Shown here in pieces: positions 1 to 5,666 of a stretch of 10,035 nt of DNA. The DNA lies in the NCBI GenBank assembly GCA_030523805.1, contig JAUNHS010000022.1, forward strand, positions 1 through 10,035, read 5' to 3'. Position numbers and translations under genes: made by a program. Each line of letters starts with the position of its first letter. Position 1 is the stretch's first letter. Source of the DNA: Acinetobacter sp. Lineage in GTDB: Bacteria > Pseudomonadota > Gammaproteobacteria > Pseudomonadales > Moraxellaceae. The notes beneath the pieces were generated by a model. The model was not told the origin of the DNA and did not search any database. It saw only the letters and a program-made list of their open reading frames with translations.

Positions 1-2
1 TT

Positions 3-113
3 GAGCGTTCTACCTTTATTTTTTATCGTGGTGAATTAAAAGCCGTGTATCGCAAGGTGAAATCAAAAGGTCATGCCGAGCAATTATTGAATGATTTAGC
101 AAAATTAGTGTAA
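3..113 (+). CDS. bcp: Peroxiredoxin Bcp/PrxQ-type, C-terminal fragment
   Basis: The window opens inside a reading frame that ends at a TAA at 111-113 and gives 36 residues. It begins ERSTFIFYRGELKAVYRKV and continues through a KGHAEQLL segment. This matches the end of the Bcp/PrxQ thiol peroxidases, where an ERSTFLID strand is followed by a WRKVKVKGH(A/V)EEVL-type helix. Family members are cytoplasmic thioredoxin-dependent peroxidases that reduce hydrogen peroxide and organic hydroperoxides. The catalytic cysteine lies upstream of the window, so neither activity nor intactness can be judged. A strong hairpin terminator follows 28 bases after the stop, so this gene probably ends its transcription unit. 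The assignment rests on a short but characteristic stretch. Confidence 0.8.
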   Translation, partial: ERSTFIFYRGELKAVYRKVKSKGHAEQLLNDLAKLV

Positions 114-140
114 ATTTGTTGCATAAAATAGACTAAAAAT

Positions 141-174
141 AAAAATCGGGCTAATGTAATACGCCCGATTTTTT
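141..174. terminator. Rho-independent terminator after the peroxiredoxin gene
   Basis: An 11-bp perfect stem (AAAAATCGGGC at 141-151 with GCCCGATTTTT at 163-173) encloses an 11-base loop and ends in a T run at 169-174. The A-rich left arm gives a T-rich tract on the other strand, so it could also stop transcription arriving from the right, for example from the possible reverse-strand ORF at 215-331. Confidence 0.9.
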
Positions 175-214
175 AATGGTCAATCATGGTCAATCATTGA
201 TAATAAGCGTAAGA

Positions 215-331
215 CTACTTAATTAGCCCACGCTTCTTTAGTTCATCTATGATTTCTTGACGCATTTCTTGATTAGCTTTGCTATTCCGACCGTTTTTTT
301 CATACGAATGCACGCTATTCGCAAGCAACAT
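215..331 (-). CDS. Possible small protein, 38 residues, unknown function (may be a remnant)
   Basis: A reverse-strand ATG at 331 opens 38 codons ending at TAG (215-217). The product starts MLLANSVHSYEKNGR and ends in a charged, helix-like tail (EMRQEIIDELKKRGLIK). The composition looks coding-like: a short hydrophobic start, then an amphipathic lysine/glutamate-rich helix. The same frame reads FILIV just before the ATG and is then closed by a TGA, so the ORF could be the 3' remnant of a longer membrane protein or have an unrecognised start. There is no convincing Shine-Dalgarno sequence. The terminator at 141-174 would serve it in this direction, and a Fur-like site lies 17 bases upstream of its ATG. 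I do not recognise a family. Confidence 0.3.
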   Translation of the reverse strand: MLLANSVHSYEKNGRNSKANQEMRQEIIDELKKRGLIK

Positions 332-347
332 TACAATCAGAATAAAT

Positions 348-366
348 CACAATGATAACGACTATC
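348..366. promoter_or_regulatory. Candidate Fur box
   Basis: CACAATGATAACGACTATC matches the classical 19-bp Fur consensus GATAATGATAATCATTATC at 14 of 19 positions by eye, and TGATAAC/ACTATC preserve most of the 7-1-7 core. It lies 73 bases before the start of the gene at 440 and 17 bases before the possible reverse ORF at 215-331, so it could act in either direction. Iron regulation of a ferric-siderophore-reductase-like gene would be expected. An AT-rich intergenic region yields chance partial matches, so this is only a candidate. Confidence 0.45.
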
Positions 367-439
367 TTTTATAAAAAGATATTCTATTTACCATCATTTT
401 AGATTAAAATAGCATAATTTTATTTATATTTGTGAAATA

Positions 440-3013
440 ATGATGTTTAAAAAAATTCTCTTTCAAATCCACTGGTTTTTAGGTATTACTGCGGGTTTGA
501 TTTTGTCTATTATTGGTGTTACAGGTGCGATTTATTCGTACGAACAGCAAATTATCAAATGGATCAATCCAGATAGTTATGTGGTACAAGCAGAAAATCG
601 TCCGAAGCTCACGCCAGAACAGCTTTATACGCATTTTTCTACTACCAAGCCAGAGCTTAAAATCAATAGCGTGAGCCTTTCTAGCAATCCGACATCTGCA
701 TCTGCAGTCAATATTGAAAAGGAAGGTTATCGTCGTGGTTATAACATGATGGTCAATCCTTATACAGCAGAATTATTGCCAGAAGTGAAAGGCGAACAAT
801 TTTTTGCTGCTGTGCAATCGCTCCACCGTTGGCTCACTGTCGGCAAAATTGGCAATCGTGAAATCGGTAAGCAAATTACTGGTGCGGCAACGTTAATGTT
901 GATTTTCTTTGTCTTAAGTGGTTTGTTTTTGCGTTTTCCAAAAAAACATTCATTCCGTCAATGGTTTGCCATTAAAAGAGAGCTGAATGGTCGTAACTTT
1001 TTATGGGATTTACACGCAGTCGTAGGTACATGGGTTGCTATTTTCTATCTTATCCTTGCCGTTACGGGGTTATATTGGTCGTATGACTGGTGGCGAAATG
1101 GTTTATTTACCGTAATGGGTGTGGAAAATCCTGCAAAAGTAGAGAAAAAAGCGGACGATAAAGCAGCAAAACCAGCACCTTTAAGCACCACTGAAGTGGC
1201 TCAAGCCTTTGCGTTTACTTGGCAAAATGCAACTGCACAAATGGGACGAGAGTATTCAAGTATTACCTTTAATGTGCCGAAAAAAGCTGGCGAAATTGAA
1301 TTGACTTATGTTGATGCACCAAAGCCACAGCATGAACGTGCAAGAAATACGGTTAAATTCAATTATCAAGACAACAAAATCACTAAGCACGATATTTATG
1401 TCAATAAACCACTCAATGAGAAAATCATGAGTAGTATGTTGCCTGTGCATCGTGGTAGTTTCTTTGGTGGCGTGTACCAATTCTTTGCCATGCTTGCTTC
1501 TTTGGCAATGCCATTATTCTTTATTACAGGTTGGATGCTTTATTTAAAACGTCGCAAACAAAAGCAACTCACGCAACAAGCCAAATTGGCAGCGACGGCA
1601 AGCAATAGCAATGCAACAGGCGATCAATGGCTTATTGTTTATGCAACACAATCTGGCACAGCAGAACAATTGGCTTGGCAAACATCAAGCAGTTTGCAAA
1701 ACGCAGGACATCGCACACAAGTGATGGCAATTCAAGACATCAGCATAGATGACTTAATGCAACAACGCAGTGTACTCATGATTGCAAGTACCTTTGGTAC
1801 AGGTGAAGCCCCTGATTTGGCAAGCAATTTTGCATTCAATGAAATGAGTGAACAAGCCGATTTATCACATTTAAACTTTGCGGTATTGGCTTTAGGCTCT
1901 AAAGAATATGCCGACACCTTCTGCTTATTTGGTAATCAATTGGCGGCATGGTTAGAATATTGCGGTGCAACACCATTATTTGACATTATTGAAGTAGATA
2001 ATGGCAATCCTGCCGATATTCAACGTTGGAATGCTGCTTTGGCTCAAGTGAGCAATACTGAATTGGCAGATATTCAGCTCAATAAAGACTTCCACAGCTG
2101 GACGTTGGTACAGCGTGATGTACTCAACCCAAATACTGTGGGACAGCTTGCATTTAACATTGAGCTAGAAAATCACGACAACTTAACATGGCAAGCAGGC
2201 GATATTGCTGAAATTCAACCTGCAAATAGCGATGAGCGTATTGCACAGTTTATTGCCAATACATCATTCCAAGCTGATGAGACCTTGCTTGATGGTACGC
2301 CATGGTCAGTTGCCTTGCGTTATAAAAATTTGATGGACACATCTGCACAAAATATCAATGGTGCAACGCCTGATGAAGTGCTTGAGCAATTAAACGACTT
2401 GCCGACACGAGAGTATTCTATTGCGAATATTCCTACGCAAAATAACGCAACGCAACGCTTGCGTTTAGTGGTACGTCAGCACAAAGACCAAAATCAAGAA
2501 CTTGGTTTAGGTTCGGGCTGGCTCACGGCACTTTGTCCAATGCAACACGCTGTAGATGTACACATCCGTAGCAATGCGTCATTCCACTTGATTGATGATG
2601 AACGTCCAATCATTTGTATTGGTAATGGTACAGGCATTGCAGGTTTGATGAGTTTGCTCCACGCTCGTGCTGCACGCCAACATCATGACAACTGGCTAAT
2701 TTGGGGTGAACGTCAGCAAGCACACGATTATTTCTATCGTGAGCAATTGCAAGCATGGCTCAATGCAGGCGTGTTACAACATTTAGATGTTACTTTCTCT
2801 CGTGATCAAGCGGAAAAAATCTATGTACAACACAAAATCCGTGAAAATGCTGCACAAATCCAAGCGTGGATTGAACGTGGTGCAGTCATTTATGTATGTG
2901 GTAGCATAGATGGTATGGCAAGCGATGTAGATCAAGCCTTATGCGATATTTTAGGTCATATCAAAGTTGATGAATTACGTCAGCAGCAACGCTATAAACG
3001 TGATGTATATTAA
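440..3013 (+). CDS. PepSY/FoxB-like membrane reductase fused to flavodoxin and FAD/NAD(P)H reductase domains
   Basis: The 857-residue protein is a multidomain inner-membrane flavoprotein. Helix 1 spans about residues 11-34, helix 2 about 147-165, helix 3 about 191-214 and helix 4 about 343-369, with periplasmic PepSY-type segments between helices 1 and 2 and between helices 3 and 4. His11, His129 (SLHRWL), His192 (LHAVVG) and His337 (PVHRGS) sit at membrane boundaries as possible haem ligands. A flavodoxin-like FMN domain covers about 397-535 (YATQSGTAE 401-409, STFGTGEAPDL 450-460, LALGSKEYADTF 483-494). The FAD part carries REYSIAN (657-663) and GLGSGWLT (689-696), and the NAD(P)H part carries CIGNGTGIAGL (726-736) and YVCGS (818-822). 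Such proteins are often labelled sulfite reductase alpha subunit, but the membrane module argues for electron transfer to a periplasmic acceptor, perhaps a ferric siderophore. ATG 440 and ATG 443 are both possible starts, and the ribosome-binding site is weak. The domain assignment is firm and the substrate is inferred. Confidence 0.9.
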   Translation: MMFKKILFQIHWFLGITAGLILSIIGVTGAIYSYEQQIIKWINPDSYVVQAENRPKLTPEQLYTHFSTTKPELKINSVSLSSNPTSASAVNIEKEGYRRGYNMMVNPYTAELLPEVKGEQFFAAVQSLHRWLTVGKIGNREIGKQITGAATLMLIFFVLSGLFLRFPKKHSFRQWFAIKRELNGRNFLWDLHAVVGTWVAIFYLILAVTGLYWSYDWWRNGLFTVMGVENPAKVEKKADDKAAKPAPLSTTEVAQAFAFTWQNATAQMGREYSSITFNVPKKAGEIELTYVDAPKPQHERARNTVKFNYQDNKITKHDIYVNKPLNEKIMSSMLPVHRGSFFGGVYQFFAMLASLAMPLFFITGWMLYLKRRKQKQLTQQAKLAATASNSNATGDQWLIVYATQSGTAEQLAWQTSSSLQNAGHRTQVMAIQDISIDDLMQQRSVLMIASTFGTGEAPDLASNFAFNEMSEQADLSHLNFAVLALGSKEYADTFCLFGNQLAAWLEYCGATPLFDIIEVDNGNPADIQRWNAALAQVSNTELADIQLNKDFHSWTLVQRDVLNPNTVGQLAFNIELENHDNLTWQAGDIAEIQPANSDERIAQFIANTSFQADETLLDGTPWSVALRYKNLMDTSAQNINGATPDEVLEQLNDLPTREYSIANIPTQNNATQRLRLVVRQHKDQNQELGLGSGWLTALCPMQHAVDVHIRSNASFHLIDDERPIICIGNGTGIAGLMSLLHARAARQHHDNWLIWGERQQAHDYFYREQLQAWLNAGVLQHLDVTFSRDQAEKIYVQHKIRENAAQIQAWIERGAVIYVCGSIDGMASDVDQALCDILGHIKVDELRQQQRYKRDVY

Positions 3014-3038
3014 ACCATTGCAATTATAGCAACAAAAT

Positions 3039-3076
3039 AAAAGCACCTTAAATCCATGATTTAAGGTGCTTTTTTA
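3039..3076. terminator. Bidirectional terminator between convergent genes
   Basis: A 15-bp perfect stem (3039-3053 with 3059-3073, core AGCACCTTAAAT) encloses a 5-base loop, CCATG, and has a T run on the right (3070-3075) and an A-rich tract on the left. It sits between the stop at 3013 and the reverse-strand stop at 3099, so it can end both transcripts. Confidence 0.93.
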
Positions 3077-3098
3077 TGACAAGTTAAAATATCTTCGT

Positions 3099-3818
3099 TT
3101 ATTTTAACTGTACATTGCCATGTGCATTAATGGTAATTTTAGACTCGCCTGCACTCACTTCTTGCGTTTCTACACTGCTTGCATCCATCACTTTCAACGA
3201 ACGAGACATTGCCATCATCGGAGCGGCATAATACGCATTTTGTGTATCAATATTAAAGCTCATCAATTCGTATGATGATTTATTCCATGCCTGACGAATT
3301 GTATCTGCACGATTGCGGAAGGCTTGCGATACTTCAGTTAATAATTCATTTTCCACTTTCTGACGTTGTTCATCTGAAATGCTAAAACTCACGCCATTGA
3401 GCTGGAATTGCTGTTGCAACTCTGCAACCAATTTACTTGCTGCACCAAAATCTCTACTTTCCAAAATCACCGATGACTGGCTACGCCACTCTTTAATTTT
3501 ACGATGATTATCATCATAAATCGGTGATGTGTGCTGCGAACCTGTTTTGATTTTCACTGTTGGATATTTTTTAGCAGTCGTCATGGCAAAATTCATCAAC
3601 TGATTAATTTGGTTTGCCAATTCGCTCGGTTGCTTATGAGTTTTTTCTATAGACAACGTCGCCTGCATTTGATCATTAGAAATTTGACGGCTGGCACTCG
3701 CTTGTAATGACACCACATTGTATTGTTGCTGTCCTGCCACTTCATGTGCCATTGCTGGTACACTGACCATCGTCGTTGCTGTTAAAGCCAACATTAAAGG
3801 TACAATTGAAAAACGCAT
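3099..3818 (-). CDS. Exported SIMPL-domain (DUF541) protein
   Basis: The 239-residue product starts with a signal peptide (MRFSIVPLMLALTATTMVSV, cleavage predicted after PAMA, residue 24). The mature part opens with YNVVSLQASASRQISNDQMQATLSIEK and follows the SIMPL/DUF541 pattern: an early strand with an alternating motif, a paired-helix region (ELANQINQLMNFAM), a central ILESRDFGAASKLVAEL segment, a FSISDEQRQKVENELLTEVSQAF helix, and a closing strand with ITINAHGNVQL. Family members are periplasmic or surface proteins of largely unresolved function, linked in some species to oxidative stress. I chose ATG 3818 because AGGAAA lies 7 bases upstream and a signal peptide follows at once. The frame stays open to an ATG at 3872, but the extra 18 residues would bury the signal peptide. 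The gene is monocistronic and converges with the reductase gene. Confidence 0.88.
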   Translation of the reverse strand: MRFSIVPLMLALTATTMVSVPAMAHEVAGQQQYNVVSLQASASRQISNDQMQATLSIEKTHKQPSELANQINQLMNFAMTTAKKYPTVKIKTGSQHTSPIYDDNHRKIKEWRSQSSVILESRDFGAASKLVAELQQQFQLNGVSFSISDEQRQKVENELLTEVSQAFRNRADTIRQAWNKSSYELMSFNIDTQNAYYAAPMMAMSRSLKVMDASSVETQEVSAGESKITINAHGNVQLK

Positions 3819-3851
3819 ATTATTGTTTCCTAAGTCATGATTAGAAATTGA

Positions 3852-3918
3852 TTGTAACAAAACTTGAGCCATGCTCTTTTGTGTTGTTACTATAAATTAT
3901 AGCGTATTTTGTAACAAC
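3852..3918. repeat. Three copies of a TTGTAACAA-type motif (possible operator)
   Basis: TTGTAACAA occurs exactly at 3852-3860 and 3909-3917. A reversed, slightly degenerate copy, TTGTTACTA, is at 3884-3892. The middle and right copies form an 8-bp perfect inverted repeat (GTTGTTAC 3883-3890 with GTAACAAC 3911-3918, 20-base spacer) that brackets the TATAAT of the SIMPL gene, and the left copy would lie in the transcribed leader. This arrangement is typical of a repressor operator. The regulator is not identifiable from the window. Confidence 0.4.
3896..3901 (-). promoter_or_regulatory. -10 element of the SIMPL gene
   Basis: On the reverse strand this is a perfect TATAAT, about 77 bases upstream of the ATG at 3818. 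No good -35 hexamer sits at 16-18 bases. TTGTTA is present but only 10 bases away, so an activator or an unusual promoter is possible. The hexamer lies between the arms of the TTGTAACAA-type inverted repeat. Confidence 0.5.
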
Positions 3919-3981
3919 GTGCGTATTATTGCTATTTTTAACATTTATTAAAATATACTCTATGCTTTATCCATGATTTAT

Positions 3982-3990
3982 TGCTATATT
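3982..3990 (+). promoter_or_regulatory. Extended -10 promoter of the lectin gene
   Basis: TGCTATATT carries the TGn extension directly before TATATT (5 of 6 with TATAAT). It lies 30 bases upstream of the ATG at 4021. No recognisable -35 is present at the expected distance, which is tolerable for an extended -10 promoter. Confidence 0.4.
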
Positions 3991-4020
3991 GATAGGACAA
4001 AATACATTATAGGAACATGA

Positions 4021-4494
4021 ATGATGCCGAACACACCTGTATTACACCGATTTTTGATGATTGGGACAATTGCATTGACCATCGCAACAGCATTGAATGC
4101 AAATATCGCACACGCTCAAAGTAATGAATCATCGCCCATTTTTCATAGAAATAAGTGTGTAGATGTGAGTGGGAAAGATCAAAAAAGCGTGATTTTACAT
4201 GAATGCCATGGTTTAAAAAATCAACAGTTTTATCTGCAAGGGCAACAAATCAAAAATGGCAACCAATGTTTAGACGTTGCTCAAGAACAAACACAGAATG
4301 GTGCAAAAGTCATCGCCTACCGTTGCACAGGCAAAAGCAACCAGCAATGGAAAATTGAAGGCTATCATATTCGCAGCTTGCTCAATGGCAAATGCTTACA
4401 CGCAGATGGCACACAGCTCTCTATGCAAGAATGTGCTTATGGGCAAAATAAGCAATATTTTATCTTTCCACCCCATATTGATGAGCTTTATTAA
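4021..4494 (+). CDS. Secreted single-domain ricin-type (beta-trefoil) lectin
   Basis: The 157-residue protein has a signal peptide with predicted cleavage after AHA (residue 32). The rest, about 125 residues, is one beta-trefoil of the ricin B/CBM13 type. The three repeats are CVDVSG...NQQF (46-70), CLDVAQ...NQQW (83-110) and CLHADG...NKQY (125-146). Each has a cysteine pair (46/62, 83/102, 125/138) that could form a disulfide after export. Only the middle repeat keeps the canonical QxW; the others have QxF and QxY. Such modules bind galactose-type or other glycans, and here no catalytic or toxin domain is attached. ATG 4021 is chosen because AGGA (4011-4014) lies 6 bases upstream; ATG 4024 is an alternative. 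The ligand is unknown. Periplasmic rather than extracellular location is possible. Confidence 0.85.
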   Translation: MMPNTPVLHRFLMIGTIALTIATALNANIAHAQSNESSPIFHRNKCVDVSGKDQKSVILHECHGLKNQQFYLQGQQIKNGNQCLDVAQEQTQNGAKVIAYRCTGKSNQQWKIEGYHIRSLLNGKCLHADGTQLSMQECAYGQNKQYFIFPPHIDELY

Positions 4495-4530
4495 TCCGTC
4501 AGCCATGTTTAATCCATGGACGTTTTACAT

Positions 4531-4559
4531 TTAGCGAAATGAACAAAGTGGTGTATAAT
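4531..4559 (+). promoter_or_regulatory. Promoter of the DUF3144 gene
   Basis: A perfect -10 TATAAT lies at 4554-4559, with a poor -35 candidate TTAGCG 17 bases before it (4531-4536). Transcription would start near 4566, giving a leader of roughly 25 bases before ATG 4591. Confidence 0.5.
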
Positions 4560-4590
4560 GGCTTATTGTCTTTTTTGATAGAATTTAATT

Positions 4591-5016
4591 ATGTCTGAAA
4601 AAATTCACGCCACCGATATTACCGAACAAGAAGCACAAAATGCTGTATTTTTTGAGCGTGCTGACCAGTTTATTAAACAAGCCAATGACTTTTGCCGTCC
4701 AATCACAGCACACCAAAATTTAAGCCCACCGCCTGTGGATTTTAACCCTGCCGATGTGCGTGGACAAGTCAGTGCATCTATGCTATTTGCCACAGCTCGT
4801 TTTAATACTTGGGTTGCTGCCAATAATTTTGCCAATGCCCAAGAAATGCAAGATGCTAAACCACAAGTGATGAATTATTTATTGCAACAATTTCAAATGA
4901 TGCTTGAAGATAATTATGATGAATATTGCGAGCAGTTTGATACCTATTTGCGTTATCGTCATAACGAAGAATTTCATAGCCACAAGCATGATGATGAACA
5001 TGGACATCATCATTAA
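4591..5016 (+). CDS. DUF3144 family protein with His-rich C-terminal tail
   Basis: The 141-residue soluble protein has no signal peptide or membrane segment. The body resembles DUF3144: FFERADQFIKQAN (20-32), a proline-rich link, RGQVSASMLFATARFNTWVAA (57-77), then YLLQQFQMMLEDNYDEYCEQFDTYLRY with conserved acidic and aromatic positions. The function of the family is unknown to me. The last 19 residues hold eight histidines (HSHKHDDEHGHHH at the end), which suggests metal binding as in the His-rich tails of HypB, SlyD or UreE, though this is inference. The gene has its own promoter and a 107-base gap before the NUDIX gene. No clear Shine-Dalgarno precedes ATG 4591, but the promoter spacing and the conserved acidic start support it. 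Confidence 0.8.
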   Translation: MSEKIHATDITEQEAQNAVFFERADQFIKQANDFCRPITAHQNLSPPPVDFNPADVRGQVSASMLFATARFNTWVAANNFANAQEMQDAKPQVMNYLLQQFQMMLEDNYDEYCEQFDTYLRYRHNEEFHSHKHDDEHGHHH

Positions 5017-5045
5017 GTTTTAATCTATTTGAGATCGTGTAAAAT

Positions 5046-5086
5046 CATCGTGTAGTGTATCGCAAATGCCAATAACGCACACGATG
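5046..5086. repeat. 8-bp inverted repeat upstream of the NUDIX gene
   Basis: CATCGTGT (5046-5053) and ACACGATG (5079-5086) are a perfect inverted pair with a 25-base spacer. The left half is also directly repeated, since ATCGTGTA occurs at 5034-5041 and 5047-5054. It could be an operator or a weak stem-loop. There is no T run, so it is not a standard terminator. Confidence 0.35.
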
Positions 5087-5123
5087 GCTTAAACAATATT
5101 CAATACAATCAAGGAGTAAGCCG

Positions 5124-5603
5124 ATGACATGGTCTGCACATCTTACCGTTGCCACCGTTGTTGAACGTGATGGACGTTTTTTATTGGTAGAAGAGCATAG
5201 CCGAGATGCTACATTTCCTGTATTCAATCAGCCTGCAGGTCATGTGGAAATGGGCGAAACCTTGATTGAAGCCGCAATCCGTGAAACGCTGGAAGAAACG
5301 GCTTGGCAAGTAGAAATCCGTGATATTTTAGGGCTTTACAGCTACACGCCACCTGCATTTCCAGAGCGGACGTATTATCGTGTGTGTTTTATCGCACAGG
5401 CTTTGCACGATACACAGCAAGCCCTAGACCCTGATATTATTGCGACACATTGGCTAACTTTAGATGAATTGCAACAGTCAGGGCAAGCACGCAGTCCGTT
5501 AGTTATTCAAGCCATTCAAGATTATTTGGCAGGTCAGCGTTTTCCTTTGGCACTGTTAAATGAACAATTTTTAACACCCAAACCGTTGCTGATGGAAAGC
5601 TAA
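5124..5603 (+). CDS. nudJ: NUDIX hydrolase, NudJ-like
   Basis: The 159-residue protein carries a NUDIX box starting at Gly39: Glu45, Arg53, Glu54, Glu57 and Glu58 are in place (core RETLEETAWQV). The usual glycine after EEx is alanine (Ala60), while the metal-binding glutamates are intact. Upstream is FPVFNQPAGHVEMGETL, close to the NudJ subgroup. E. coli NudJ hydrolyses nucleoside di- and triphosphates and the thiamine precursor HMP-PP. The gene lies directly before mnmA-hflD-purB, as in E. coli, which supports the NudJ label over other NUDIX families. ATG 5124 is preceded by AAGGAG with 7 bases of spacing, a strong ribosome-binding site. Whether it shares transcripts with mnmA is unclear because mnmA has its own promoter-like site. 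Confidence 0.85.
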   Translation: MTWSAHLTVATVVERDGRFLLVEEHSRDATFPVFNQPAGHVEMGETLIEAAIRETLEETAWQVEIRDILGLYSYTPPAFPERTYYRVCFIAQALHDTQQALDPDIIATHWLTLDELQQSGQARSPLVIQAIQDYLAGQRFPLALLNEQFLTPKPLLMES

Positions 5604-5630
5604 TCACATATCGCACGCAACACGTTTTTT

Positions 5631-5639
5631 TGTTATACT
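5631..5639 (+). promoter_or_regulatory. Extended -10 promoter before mnmA
   Basis: TGTTATACT is a TGn-extended -10 (TATACT, 5 of 6), 27 bases before ATG 5667 in the 63-base gap after nudJ. It would give a leader of about 20 bases with no obvious Shine-Dalgarno sequence. It is a plausible main promoter for mnmA-hflD-purB. Confidence 0.5.
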
Positions 5640-5666
5640 GCATTCTTATCTTTTTACACCATAAAT

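Larger units (their letters stand above)
114..439. other. Intergenic region between bcp and the membrane reductase gene
   Basis: This 326-base gap holds the terminator at 141-174, a 10-bp direct tandem repeat (TGGTCAATCA at 177-186 and 187-196) that runs into a small palindrome (TCAATCATTGA, 190-200), a possible 38-codon reverse-strand ORF (215-331), and a Fur-box-like site (348-366). Beyond about 367 it is very AT-rich and presumably carries the promoter of the gene at 440. TTTACC (387-392) and TAGCAT (410-415) with a 17-base spacer is one weak possibility. No tRNA or riboswitch-like structure was recognised. Confidence 0.6.

Noticed and set aside
177..196. Tandem TGGTCAATCA repeat as a possible CRISPR or satellite
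   Set aside because: Only two 10-bp copies with no spacers; most likely slippage in the intergenic region.
1256..1480. Reverse ORFs inside the reductase gene (1256-1480, 1732-1917)
   Set aside because: They are antisense to conserved membrane and flavodoxin coding sequence, with no ribosome-binding site or recognisable product.
3819..3872. Longer start for the SIMPL protein at 3872
   Set aside because: It would place 18 polar residues before the signal peptide, and the good ribosome-binding site lies in front of ATG 3818 instead.
4501..4530. CCATG/CATGG pairing after the lectin stop as a terminator
   Set aside because: The stem is only about 5 bp and lacks a following T run.
4277..4534. 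85-codon forward ORF overlapping the lectin gene
   Set aside because: It lies in a different frame inside a gene with clear signal peptide, cysteine pattern and trefoil repeats; its composition is not protein-like.
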